From the NCBI GenBank assembly GCA_028641055.1, contig CM054063.1, forward strand, positions 49,415,827 through 49,479,826: a stretch of DNA of 64,000 nt, written 5' to 3'. Below are positions 48,927 to 59,375 of the stretch, piece after piece. The notes below the pieces were generated by a model. The model searched no databases. It worked only from the letters and a program-made list of their open reading frames with translations, and was not told the DNA's origin. Every line of letters begins with the position of its first letter. Positions within the stretch are counted from its first letter, which is position 1. A program made the position numbers and the translations under genes. Source of the stretch: Alopecurus myosuroides. Lineage: Eukaryota; Streptophyta; Magnoliopsida; Poales; Poaceae.

Positions 48927-50120
48927 GTAGTCCCCAGAATAGCTTGGGCTTCAAAGATCCCTCCTTGAAGCGCTGGCTATTCCCTGCAAAAAATATCAAT
49001 CACACGAACGCGTGGAGACCGAGTTGAAGTACTTCATGAAATGACTAGGCCCAACTCCCTGGTGGCCACATAGTAACCCGACTTTCCTTCCAGATGCCTT
49101 GCTCAACTTCCCGGTCTAAGCCTTGATAAGAATAGCAAAACTTTATACTTCTCTCGATAATTTGTCTTGATACCGCGGAGAGGATCTGCTTCTATTTTTC
49201 GTTCGGAGACCTCGATCTACACTTAAGGCGTATCTCGCAGATTTCACACAAATAGCCGTTACCCCGTAATTTCCGGGTCCCACCCGTTGGGATGAGTTTT
49301 TCCACCCCGGCCGTTATAAATAAGTCCTTAGAGGTAACCCTAACCCCAACGGCTCACTTTCCCCCATTTCTCCTCCTTCCTTCTTTCAAGCTCGAGCTCA
49401 CAGAGCATCACCACGGAAGCCTCGCGCGCATCACCGGAGCCCATCCGTTGCCGGTTGCGCTCCGCCACAGCACGCTCCGCCCCGCCGCCCAGATCCGCCG
49501 CCAGACCCCCAACCTGTCCGCCAGGAATCGCGAAGGGGCACCAAGCTTGCGCCATTTGCCTCCGCAAAGCTTCACTTCAATCTCCTCCGGTAAGTCTCTC
49601 ACATTCTCTAATTTTCCCTCACAACTTCTTAACTCTCCCTCAGATTGGATCTGGATTGGGCCGCCCACGATTTCTCGGGTCACGCCGAATTAGGTCACTA
49701 GTATTCACTCTAGCCCACCCAATAGGTAGGATATACCCTTCAACTCACTCTCCTACCAACTGTAATCATTAATTTCACCAATAACCTAGAAATGGAATTC
49801 CCAAACTGGGCTCGAGCCGCCCAAATCTTCCGCCCCTGTTACTATCACCCGGAAAATCCTCCTTCTCCGGCTCATTTGCTCATAACAGATGTACGGACAC
49901 CCACTTATCATCCCCAAACGCTCATCCATGCATAAAATTCTACAACTTTTGTAATAATGCACGATACCCGGACAATTCATACCTTGCTTAGCAAAATAAT
50001 ACCCGGATCATATTTAACTTCCAGGCTAACTTGACACCACTCGTCAATACTCGGTCAACTGATAATTTCCGAGTTTCGTTTCTCACATCTTTTCTTCTGA
50101 CGCTTTTTCAGGTTAACCCC
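48927..50120 (+). promoter_or_regulatory. Promoter, 5' UTR and UTR intron of the antisense gene
   Basis: A TATA box, TATAAATA, lies at 49315-49322, outside the LTR. It is followed by a CT-rich leader. The leader appears to be spliced, with donor CTCCG|GTAAGT at 49590 and acceptor TTTTTCAG at 50111. That acceptor lies nine bases before the ATG at 50121, in a good plant start context (CCCCATGGC). Leader introns directly ahead of the start codon are common in plant genes. The part 48927-49260 is the polypurine tract and spacer of the element on the minus strand. Transcription is inferred, not observed. Confidence 0.55.
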
Positions 50121-53100
50121 ATGGCACCCAAGAAGCAGGGAAAGCTGCCGGTTAAAGCCAAAACCACAAACTCCATATCCGCCAACTGGGCGCGATCCTC
50201 CGTCACCAAGGCCAAACTGGAGGAACTGGTAGAGCTAGGGGTTCTTCCCTCTCAAGAAACTATCCACTGGAGGGTACCGGGTAACGAAACCCGGCCCACC
50301 CCAGCAGAAAATGAGGTAATTTGTTTTGTTGAACACGTGACCCGGGGCTTCCGGCCTCCGGGTCACCCTTTCTTCCGCGACGTTTTAAGCCATTATGGCC
50401 TTCGCATTTTCGACATAGGACCCAACTCTGTACTAAACATCTCCCATTTTATCGTTCTCTCCGAGTCTTACTTGTGCACTCCGCCAAGTTTGGCTCTCTT
50501 TGTCGAACTTTTCCAGTGCAAACCGTGCCGCGAAAGCGGCGACGGTGCACTTCTTACTTGCGGCGGGGTTTCTATCCAACGCCGCAAGAACTCTTTAATG
50601 CCTCCTCTCACCCTCAACTCCCACGTCAAGCACTGGCAGCTCTCGTACTTTTACTGCCGGGACACCTCCCCACTCGGCGAAAAGAAATTGCCGGGTTACT
50701 CGGAGGGTCAGCTTGACATTTCTGAAACCTTCAATGGGTTTGCCCCTGACTCGGAAAGGGAAGAAATTCTGCCTCTATTGGCTAAAATCTCCATCCTTTC
50801 TGCCCAAGGCCTCATCGGGCTTAACCTGGTGAAGACTTGGGTCGATTTCCGCATCCAACCCAACTCCATTCGCGCAAAATTGATGTGCGAATACTCGGGG
50901 CAAACCACGGACCCAATTCTATACTCTACCAACAGCTTCGCTCCTAGTGACACCAACAAGACAATCAAGGGCTTTCTGACAGAGAAGCTCGAGGTAATCC
51001 GGAACATAGCCGGATTAGAGCCCTTCACTCTCGAGAACCCGGCCCCCGCGGTAAGGACCTGGTTTTCTCGATTCCACCCTTATCTTCTTTACTTGATACA
51101 ACCATTAACCCTTGCTCTTATGCTTTTACTTCAGGCCGATGATGATTTCTGGAAGATGGACGCTTCTCCTAACTCCGGAAACCCGGAGGAAAAGGAGGAT
51201 GCCGCTAACTCGGACGAAGGTACATGCTCAGTTCCTTTGAGTTCGTCGCATCCCACTTTTCATTTTCCTATTGTAACCATGGTAATTTTCAGAACAAGAA
51301 GACCAAGACGAGGAAGAAGAAGCTGATGGCAAAGTGGAGTCCGCCAGCGATGAAGATGAACCAGAGCCGGCAATTAAGGCCGGATCTAAAAGAAAACCCC
51401 AAGGGGTCGTCTTCAAGGTTTTGCATCAATTTCTCACATCTAATTCACGTTCCTGTGATAATATTCCTGAGCTGACCATGGCATTACCCCCTTTTGCCAT
51501 ACCTGAAGGAGTCGCCTATGACCAAGCGCAGGGTAACTCGGAACCACCCGGGCGATGATGCCCTTAACCCGGGTATTTCATCACCTCCAACTCGGCATAC
51601 TGGTACTGACCATACCCTTATTTAAACATAAAGATCCTTCTAAAATACTCCCTCGCAAGGTAACCTCACACCTCGTTTGGTATTTTTCAGTTTCATCCGG
51701 TTCTAGCAGCGAATTCCCTGCAGACCTTATGGTGAATCCCGGGTAAAGTTCTTTTCCTAATGTTATACCATACTCTCGCCGTCTTTTTCACGGCTATGTG
51801 CTAACTGTGCCTTCATATTTTTCACAGGGCCACGGTCGTTATTAGTGACCAAGAAGACATGGAAACCGAGGACCCGGGCAAAGAGAAGCCAACTAATGAC
51901 GTGTTTGCCGCAGCTGGTGATGGACAAGCGTCACCGACAGACCCGGCTGGGCGAGAAGCCGGGTATCCGATAGCCTCGCACGCAAGCGAGAAAGAAGATA
52001 CTGCCACTTTGGGCGCGAGAGGAGGAGCAGACCCCGACATTCGAATGACCCGGGTGCCATCTCCTACTAAGAGGAAAACTTTTTCTCCAAGTTTCCGCGA
52101 CCCCGAGACTTCTAACTCGGGTAACGATAATTTTGACCAGCTGATGAGCTCTCTCCTCACCATGAAAGGTTCAGAGAACAACCTCCTAGAGCGTATGTCT
52201 GCAGCGCATCAGGTAATTGACACCGGATATCTCTTGGTACATACCTAGTCCCCAAGTTTCGGGCATAACTTACCGAAGTTGTGCTCGGTACTTCACGCAA
52301 TACCCGGTTTTCCATGATATCCGACTGACACTTTCGTTCCTTACAGGCGGAAGTGACCCGGTCCGATGAGGTGTTACTCAAGACCGAACAGCTCCTACTT
52401 GCTGAGGTAAAACGAAGAGAAGCCCTTGAGGCCAACATGGAAACTTTGAAAAAAGACGTTTCCAAATACAAAAAGAAGTACAACACTGCTCAATCCGTGC
52501 TGAAGAACTTATCGAACCAGATTGCGGATACTTATCGCATCTTGCTAAGTGAGCTTTTTGCCTTCGACTAACTTAATTGCCTCTACTTTATCGTTATGAC
52601 AATCGGGATAACTGGTATACTTTCCTTTTGTTTCAACTGCAGGTGCGAACCTCGCTGCTCCAGAGGACGATGCCATTGCCAAGGTAAAAACATTGAAGAC
52701 TGTGCTCCGGACCTTTTTTGCTGGCACAAAGCTTATATTGGACGCTGTGAAGTGGCCTTCCGAGGTATACCCGGGTGAAGAGAATCTTATGCAAGCCTGC
52801 TCGACGGTGCCTGGATGGATTGAGATATGGAAGCGCTCGTCCTGCCGGATCGGTATGACCCGGGCCTTGACACTGTCGAAGGCTTACTTTCCTAAGCTTG
52901 ACCCGGCAAAGGTAGTATCCGGGTTTCCAGAATTAAAGGCTGATGGCTCCAAGTTTACACCCAAGGACTTCAAGGCCATACAATCCGCAGTACGCCCCTC
53001 GGCCACCGCTTTGGCCGATAAGATGGACCTGGACACAATCATGAGCTCATACGATGCTGAAGGAAAAATCATATTGGTAGAGGCACCCCCTCCCTTTGAT

Positions 53101-53298
53101 ATGTTGGAAAAATGGGCGACTGATCTGGCCAGGAGAAAAGAAGAAGCTGCTAAGAGAGAGGCCGAGCTAGGATTACGGCCGTCTACCTCTACGCCAGCTG
53201 TCCCTCCACCTATCCGTCCTGACACGGAAAGTCCGGGTAATGCTGCTGGAAAGGCTAAGGAGCAGATCCAGGACCAAGACCCGGAAGACCGCTCTTAG
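50121..53298 (+). CDS. Eight-exon antisense gene, Transposase_28-type (putative gypsy type transposon) protein
   Basis: Exons are 50121-51050, 51135-51219, 51293-51417, 51472-51532, 51691-51742, 51828-52212, 52347-52548 and 52643-53298. All introns are GT-AG. The phases (0,1,0,1,2,0,1) join to about 831 codons with no stop. The third acceptor (CCTGAG) is the weakest. Exon 1 holds the plant 'putative gypsy type transposon' domain, roughly residues 60-210, with FVEHVTRGFRPPGHPFFRDV and HWQLSYFYCRD. Exons 2-3 are acidic and exon 6 is low-complexity. Exon 7 (about residues 547-613) is a coiled coil with LEANMETLKKDVSKYKKKY. Exon 8 is helical with a Pro-rich tail. The biochemical role of this family is unknown. 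The gene runs opposite to gag, so its introns survive copying of the sense RNA. Despite the family name I see no transposase catalytic motif. Confidence 0.75.
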
Positions 53299-54638
53299 GA
53301 TACCGAGTAGAGCGTTACCTGGTACTTTTGTGTTTTAAAACTAATATGATTTTTATGGTGCGTGTGTGCACCCTTGATATTGGTACCATCACTTGTAACG
53401 TACTTTTGGTTCGGAATATATTTGTGCCTCTCCCGGCTTTTGATAGTCTTGACACTTGTCTTATTCTTTAAACTTATTCTCGATACCCAACTATTTGTTG
53501 ATTCTCTTTGCGAGACTCGGTTTTCCGAGCATCACGGGTTTTGATAAGTGGACTTTTCTTTAAGTCCCCAAGACTCGGAAGCTAGGGTCTCTCGAGCTTC
53601 AATAGCTAAACAGTTTGTTTCTGTTTCGAAGTCCCCAGTCCCCATGACCCAAAGTACGAGCCAGGGGGGTGCGGCCTTTCTCAGAGGACAAATTGCTCTT
53701 TACCAAGCCGAAAACCAATAGCCGTTTGCGTAAATACTGAAGTCATGCTTAATACTCGTTGAGTTTCCGGCTATTAGCCTTGTACTCTGCATAGACTTGT
53801 GGTTTAGATGACCCTTTTGATTATCTTGTACTGTAAGCCGGCTTTCGCGTGGATACCATGCTGTTACATCTATACGAAAAACAGGGTCAAGCAAATCCCA
53901 TTGGGCTGCGTGGTTGATTGTAATCGTAAGCGAACAGATCATGCCACTTTAGTGCGAGTCACATCGAGCTTAAGTAAGAATAACCAAGAAATTTGGCTCC
54001 TTCGTCCGGTTATAAGATTGCAACCGTACTCGTCTTGCGAGTAATCGGCCCTCATAACTCATAGGCATCAAGGCCGGGTATTTGGGTTCGTGACTGCTAT
54101 TTAAGCAGCTCAGCCCCCAAAGACCTATGTATGTGCAATGTATTTTGATGATACTGATGTATTGATAATAACAAGTACCACTTACCTGTAATCGAAGCAA
54201 AGACCATGACAATACTTGAAAACCATCTCTTTTTATTGATACGATAAAGTTTGGGTCAGCAAGCCGCCTCATTAAAAACCTTCCAGTCCCCTTAGGTACC
54301 CTGGGTAGGAAAAGAGCGCGTCTGAAACCTGCTGCCCGTTACACTGTCTAGTTCTTTTCGACAATCGGTCCCGGGCTGGCGCGACCGATGCACATTCTCC
54401 ACTTGTTAGACCCTTTCATGACGAGTGCCGAGTTTGCTAGCCAATCCGGGTGTGTCGTTATCGCAGCGCTGCTAGCCGTAGACGACGATGTGATTTCCCC
54501 TTCTATGCCAGACAATTTGGAGGGATCTTTCCTGATGAAAGCCACCATCTTAGCATCTTGCTCTGCCCTGGGTTTTGCTTTTTCTTCCTCAGAGCTCGGC
54601 CTTTTTGAAGTTGCCCTTTCCTCCAGGTCCGCTTGAGA
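53299..54638. other. Convergent non-coding spacer of the young Gypsy
   Basis: About 1.3 kb lies between the stop of the antisense gene and the stop of gag-protease. It holds no frame or pol-like motif on the minus strand, where RT would be expected. It should contain the 3' end of the antisense transcript, though I see no unambiguous poly(A) signal. Confidence 0.5.
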
Positions 54639-57600
54639 TCAGTAATGCCTGAGTTCCTCTTTCCTACAGGCTTGCTCAGCCATTGCTGCATCTCCTTCAT
54701 CGCACTCAGCCGCTATATCTCGATTTCCATGTATGGTAATGGTCTTCTTAGGTCCCGGAATTTTCAGCTGTAGATACACATAGCACGGCCTTGCCATGAA
54801 TTTGGCATAAGCCGGTCTTCCAAACAATGCGTGATAAGGACTGCGCAACTTAACCACCTCAAAAGTAAGCCACTCAACTCGATAATTGTCCTTTGATTCC
54901 CCAAAAGCTACCTCCAACGCAATTTTTCCTTTAGGGCACGCTGAATGACCCGGCACTATCCCGTGAAAAACCGTTGTACTTTTTTGTAGCTGAGATTTCT
55001 TTAGACCCATGCGCAGGAAAGTTTCCCAGTACAGGATATTGATGCTGCTCCCTCCGTCCATCAAGACTTTTTTCAGCTCATACCCATTGACCTGTGGTGC
55101 CACTACCAATGCTAAGACTCCCGGGTGATCCACTCTATCCGGGTGATCCCTCCTGCTCCATGTTACCTCCTGTTCTGACCATCTCAAATACCTCGGAACA
55201 GCAGAAGAAACTGAGTTAACCGCCTGCTTTAGCATCTTTTTGTCCTTGTTAGAGCCTCCCGTAGTATGCACATGATACTGACCCAACTGTTTGGGGTTAG
55301 CCTGGAAACCTCCCGCTCCCCCTTGATTGTTGCCCGGATTTCCTGCTGCCGGGTTACCGGCTGGGGGTGGACCGTTGCCCAAATTTCCACCTGGACCCGG
55401 GCCTCCTCCCCGACCCGCACCTCGCATGGCTCTGTTTACTTCCTCGTTCTTCCATCTCTGTAAGTCGGCGCATTGCTCCAAGGAGTGATTAGCCGGCTTG
55501 CCGTTCCTGCTGTGCTTCGGGCACGCCATCCTGAATATATCCCAACTGTTGCCTGGCCTCGGAGGTCCCTGATAGTGTCCTCCATTATGATTTCCGGTAT
55601 TAAAATTCCCTTCAGATCTGGGTCTCGAAGACCCGGCTTCAGTATTAGCTACAAACTCGGAACCTCCTTCAAATGGGCGCTTGTTCTGACTATTTCCGTT
55701 ATTACTCGGTGCCGATCCATTGCCGGTTCTTCCACTATTACTGGTATTCACCTTCGCTTTCTTGTCATCAACTTCCTCCTCTGTAGTGTCTGTTGCGGCG
55801 TGTTTGTTGCACGCATCCATTAATTCTCCCATCGTAACCTCCGATGCATTCCTACTGGACTTCATGCGAGTTAACTTTTGTACTAAAGGAATATACTTGC
55901 ACGTTTTTGCCATAGCTTGTAGCGCATCTTTGGGCTGAATATCTGTGGATGAGTGAAGTATCTCCATAACCCGGCGTACCCAGCTGCGTGCTGATTCTCC
56001 CTTCTTCTGAACGCATCGCTCTAAATCATCAATAGTGAATAGCTTTCTGCACGTTCCATGAAAGTGCTTGACGAACACGGTCTTCAGTTCTTCCCAGGAC
56101 TTGATCGATCTTTCTGGCAGGTTGGTGAACCATAACTTTGCTGCTCCTTCTGACATCATCAAGTACATGAACTTGGCTTGAAGATTCTCGGACGCATTGC
56201 GGATTGACATTGCCATCTCATAACTACTCAACCATGTTTCCGGATCCATGGTCGGTTCATAATTCACTACTTTTCTCGGCTCTTTGAATTTTTCCGGGTA
56301 AGGTTCAGCTCTGATGTCATCCGAGAGACACTTGGGCCCTGCGAGGACGGTTGAGGCTGGCCTTACTCGGGAAGCGTGCGATCCAGCCGGGGGCGCAGCG
56401 GGGCGCGGTGCTGCAGGCAACCCATGTGCAGCAGACCCGGCCCCGGCTCTCCGAGCCCTGGAGCTATCCACAAACGCCTGCGCCACCGATGCTGCCGGAA
56501 CACGGGGAGGAGGCGGCATTTGCTGCTGCTCTTCCCTCCGCCGCGCCGAGTTTGCTTGAATATTCCCTTGTTGTTGACTGGCGTATGGCGTCCCATGCAT
56601 CCCGCTTCTGTGGTCCGGGTAATTGGCCTGCTGCGCCACTGCAGTGTGCAGTAGATCGATCGCTTGCCGGGTCTTTTCTGCATGGGGCGATTCTCCTACC
56701 GGGATCTGGTTCAATGCAAGCATTGCTGCATACACGTTGTCCATGGGATTGTTGTAGTGGCCTGCTGGTGTGCGAAACCGTGACGGTGGCTGTGGTGGCA
56801 ACTCGTTGCCGGTTGTGACTCTGGTTCGTGGTGGGGGTAACCCGGCCTGCACGTTTGCCGCGTGGGCTTCCGCTGTTGCCGGCTGAGGCGCAGTTCCCTG
56901 GTTTACCGTTGGGATCGGTTGGTCCTGAGGCGTAATAAACAAAGCTGCCGGGTTATTGACCCCACCCGTGGCCGGTAGTCTAGTTTGATGTCTCTGGTGT
57001 ACTCTAGATGTTTCCTCTCGGAGCCGGGTTTCCAATGCATCCAGCTCGCGTTGACGCGTAGCCATCCCTTGTTTCTCCGCTTCCACTTGCCTTCTTTGCT
57101 GTTCCAACGCGCGGCGGGCCACATCCAGGTCCCTGACACGTTCAGCTGCGTTTTCTGGAGTGATAACCGTAGCAAGGACCGTGGGGTATAGGATCAGATT
57201 ATTGTCGAACAAGGCCGGGTGGCGCGGGTTTGAAGGACCCGCCCCCGGTGTCCGGTTTCCCAGGAATCCGAACGTATTCGCGTGCAACTCCTCATCCGCC
57301 GCACGGCTAGTCACTGATGCCGACTCTCCGTCGACCCGGGCCGGGATCGGGTTTCCGTTAGCTGCGTCCTGCCGCTGCGCCAATGCCTGAGCCGCCCCGA
57401 CCGGAGTCGTGGTCACGTTTCCTTGATTAAGGTTGGCTGCGGGAGCCGTGTAGACCGCCGCTCGGCGTATTACGCTTGTTGTGAGTTCATGATGTTCTTC
57501 TCCGCTGTTATCTTCTCCGTACCGGTCTTCCAGCAGGTCCCGGATAGATTCAGTATCATCCTTTCCACCGTCCGGGTCACGCGGGGCCCATGCCGGCTCC

Positions 57601-57887
57601 TCCGGCTGTTCCCACTGCGCGATGGATTCTTCTATATGGTCTGTTGCTCCAACTGATTCTTCTCTATCTGATTGGGCGTAAGTAGCCTCCCCTGACACAG
57701 AATCAGATCCAACATCGTCAGGAGCCGAGCCAGAGGTACATACCATACCGATGAAGACGCTGATCCGGCCGATTGTCACGACAGATCCGGATTCGAGGCG
57801 ATCCGATTCTGGCCCCCGGCCGGAGTCGTCCACCACCTTCTCTCCTTTGTGGTCGTCATAGATCTCTCCGACGACGAGGTTCCTCAT
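54639..57887 (-). CDS. Intact gag-protease of the non-autonomous Gypsy
   Basis: The open frame has about 1082 codons from the ATG at 57887. An upstream ATG at 58049 lies in the LTR before the primer-binding site and cannot be the normal start. Order: acidic N-terminus, a coiled coil (VRDLDVARRALEQQRRQVEA, about 57140-57080), Pro/Ala-rich linker, and the gag core with DPETWLSSYEMAMSIRNASE and SWEELKTVFVKHFHG (about 56260-56060). A Cys/His cluster (CPKHSRNGKPANHSLEQC) in place of a standard knuckle and a Gly/Asn-rich stretch follow. An aspartic protease with active site DGGSS lies at about 55058-55044. The frame stops soon after the protease (QACRKEELRHY) with no RT. It has no internal stop, so it may still make particles. 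Confidence 0.8.
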   Translation of the reverse strand: MRNLVVGEIYDDHKGEKVVDDSGRGPESDRLESGSVVTIGRISVFIGMVCTSGSAPDDVGSDSVSGEATYAQSDREESVGATDHIEESIAQWEQPEEPAWAPRDPDGGKDDTESIRDLLEDRYGEDNSGEEHHELTTSVIRRAAVYTAPAANLNQGNVTTTPVGAAQALAQRQDAANGNPIPARVDGESASVTSRAADEELHANTFGFLGNRTPGAGPSNPRHPALFDNNLILYPTVLATVITPENAAERVRDLDVARRALEQQRRQVEAEKQGMATRQRELDALETRLREETSRVHQRHQTRLPATGGVNNPAALFITPQDQPIPTVNQGTAPQPATAEAHAANVQAGLPPPRTRVTTGNELPPQPPSRFRTPAGHYNNPMDNVYAAMLALNQIPVGESPHAEKTRQAIDLLHTAVAQQANYPDHRSGMHGTPYASQQQGNIQANSARRREEQQQMPPPPRVPAASVAQAFVDSSRARRAGAGSAAHGLPAAPRPAAPPAGSHASRVRPASTVLAGPKCLSDDIRAEPYPEKFKEPRKVVNYEPTMDPETWLSSYEMAMSIRNASENLQAKFMYLMMSEGAAKLWFTNLPERSIKSWEELKTVFVKHFHGTCRKLFTIDDLERCVQKKGESARSWVRRVMEILHSSTDIQPKDALQAMAKTCKYIPLVQKLTRMKSSRNASEVTMGELMDACNKHAATDTTEEEVDDKKAKVNTSNSGRTGNGSAPSNNGNSQNKRPFEGGSEFVANTEAGSSRPRSEGNFNTGNHNGGHYQGPPRPGNSWDIFRMACPKHSRNGKPANHSLEQCADLQRWKNEEVNRAMRGAGRGGGPGPGGNLGNGPPPAGNPAAGNPGNNQGGAGGFQANPKQLGQYHVHTTGGSNKDKKMLKQAVNSVSSAVPRYLRWSEQEVTWSRRDHPDRVDHPGVLALVVAPQVNGYELKKVLMDGGSSINILYWETFLRMGLKKSQLQKSTTVFHGIVPGHSACPKGKIALEVAFGESKDNYRVEWLTFEVVKLRSPYHALFGRPAYAKFMARPCYVYLQLKIPGPKKTITIHGNRDIAAECDEGDAAMAEQACRKEELRHY

Positions 57888-57930
57888 GCTTTTCCGAGCT
57901 TCTCCCGTGATGTAAACACCTTTGGACGCA

Positions 57931-57949
57931 GGCCCCACGGTGGGCGCCA
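57931..57949 (-). other. Primer-binding site, tRNA-Lys type
   Basis: The minus strand reads TGGCGCCCACCGTGGGGCC, the complement of the 3' end of plant tRNA-Lys. It lies two bases from the 5' LTR at 57952. It is intact, in contrast to the eroded sites of the older elements here. Confidence 0.85.
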
Positions 57950-57951
57950 AC

Positions 57952-58429
57952 TGTCGTGGGATGATCACGGCAGATGTTACCAGGGGTAACTGATCTTGGG
58001 GCAAGTCGACACAGGCGTTTGGGAGAGGATTTAGCTCAGAGGAAAACATGATGGAATTTAATCTGGTAGCCGGCGATGAAGTCGCCGAGTCTCCGATCTC
58101 GCTTTATTAACTCGATCTCTTTGTGTACAATGGATACTCGATATTCGGTGATATGATTACTGCTTGGATCTCTGCAAAGCTAAGCATAGGGCCGGTTTAT
58201 AAAGCACCCGTCCCCCTACCTAGCTTTCCCTCCAAGGCGCAGCTTGAGTCCTACCCGAACACCGCTTACAAACCCTAGCTTTCCTTACTGCAACCCACAA
58301 TCCGGGTTACGAGGCCTATAAACCTTGGGCCTTCTAGAGGTTTCTTTATCCTTAGCCGGATCCTGCGCAGCGTCCTTTGGGTCGGGTTATACCTTGGAGT
58401 TGGCCTACCGGGTTATTATCCCCCCATCA
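57952..58429 (-). mobile_element. 5' LTR of the young Gypsy element
   Basis: This is the partner of 48449-48926. It contains the LTR TATA box on the minus strand (plus strand tttata at about 58196-58201). It would drive the genomic RNA that covers gag-protease and, in antisense, the spliced gene. Confidence 0.9.
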
Positions 58430-59265
58430 GGAACCACAGGTACCTCCACCATAGAAGAATCGGCAAAGAAGAAAAGGAGTCGCGCGGGCTCCAGGTTATG
58501 AAGACCACCGGTGGTACCGATGGGAATGGCCAACGGCCATATTTGGGGAAGGGGTATTTATAGCCCTGTCCCTACCTCTTAAATGCTAAGCTTTTGATAC
58601 TCCCTTTCTTAGCCATTAATGCAAGATTCAACCTCCTAGATCTCCCTCTCCAACCACCCAATCACTCCATAACTTTGTGGAGAGATAGAGGAGACCTAGA
58701 TCCGTGATTCCACCAAAGGAATTACAAATCCATCCACCACATCCTAGTAGATCTAGAATCCTACTTAAGGCCTAGAAACCTTAGTAGATCTTGTGCTTGT
58801 AGCTTCCACCTTGTTGCAAAGAAGTTTCGGATTGTTTGAGAGCCTCCATCCATCTTCTAGAGTGTCCTCAACCTCATGTAAAGGTTTGGTCAACGCCTTC
58901 AAGTCGACCTCATAGTGGAAACGAGAATCTGCCTCGCCGGAGAAGACCAAGGAGAATAAGGTGTGCACAACCGTGTTATTGAGGAGCACCTAGGTGGCTC
59001 CCCACCTCTCCAACGTAGACGTACTTCTCTTGAGAAGGAACTACGGGAAACATATCCTTGTCTTCTTGTTTACACTTGTGGTTTATCTTGTTACTTTTTT
59101 TTTTTACTTCCGTTGTGTATCATATCTTGTATCAGATAGGTTGCTCACCTAGATGCACATCTAGAGAACCTTGTATTACTTGTTTAGCCCAAACTAAAAA
59201 GGAAAAGAAGAAAAAATGGTAGTCAACCTATTCACCCCCCTCTAGTTGACCATAGTGCAGTTTCA

Positions 59266-59375
59266 ACCGCCGTGGATCGACGACAGCATCACCGTCCACC
59301 GACGCCAACATCGTCGAGGACCTACGAGAGCATCTCCGTACACGGGCGGCAGCACGGGTAGCACCGCAGCCCGCT
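59266..59375 (+). repeat. 22-bp minisatellite, right half
   Basis: The array cut at 27886 resumes after the Copia element with the duplicated ACCGC. About four more degenerate units follow (AGCATCACCG..., AACATCGTCG..., AGCATCTCCG...) before the period fades near 59375. Confidence 0.65.

Larger units (their letters stand above)
48449..58429 (-). mobile_element. Young non-autonomous Gypsy element carrying an antisense gene
   Basis: A complete 9981-bp minus-strand element has a perfect target duplication GGAAC (48444-48448 and 58430-58434). Its two 478-bp LTRs (48449-48926 and 57952-58429) differ at only about five positions. The primer-binding site at 57931-57949 matches tRNA-Lys. The polypurine tract by 48927 reads TTCTGGGGACTAC on the minus strand. 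Sense coding is gag plus protease only. The other arm carries a spliced gene on the opposite strand. Antisense genes of this kind are known from the Tat branch of Gypsy. RT, RNase H and integrase are absent, so movement would need a partner element. Confidence 0.9.
27887..59265 (+). mobile_element. Sirevirus-like Copia retrotransposon with two nested Gypsy elements
   Basis: The outer boundaries are fixed by a perfect 5-bp duplication ACCGC at 27882-27886 and 59266-59270. After subtracting the two nested insertions and one copy of each duplication, both LTRs are 1377 bp and the element is about 11.8 kb. Features of the Sirevirus lineage are an initiator-Met type primer-binding site at 38814, a long gag with a coiled-coil tail, pol in the order protease, integrase, RT, RNase H, an extra gene downstream of pol, several AGGGGGAG polypurine tracts, and LTRs packed with ACCGGT palindromes. 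The exact family (Maximus type is my guess) was not checked. The coding region is decayed. Confidence 0.85.
47903..59265 (+). mobile_element. Copia 3' LTR, split by a young Gypsy insertion
   Basis: The halves 47903-48448 and 58435-59265 (counting one GGAAC) sum to 1377 bp, the same net length as the 5' LTR. The ends are TGAAATATC and AGTTTCA. The region 48110-48440 is dense in ACCGGT and CACCGG palindromes. The right half carries the TATTTATAG box (58555-58563) and the R/U5 part. Confidence 0.8.

Noticed and set aside
50121..53298. Reading the antisense gene as a captured ordinary host gene
   Set aside because: The first domain resembles the repeat-associated 'putative gypsy type transposon' family, and related Gypsy elements are known to carry antisense genes. 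It is more likely a long-standing part of the element.
53299..54638. Search for RT or integrase of the young Gypsy
   Set aside because: No YxDD, RNase H or integrase motif is seen in any frame on the minus strand. The interval is too short for a pol region.
57888..58049. Upstream ATG at 58049 extending gag-protease to 1136 codons
   Set aside because: It lies in the LTR and the frame then runs through the primer-binding site. The ATG at 57887 is the first one after it and is the plausible start.
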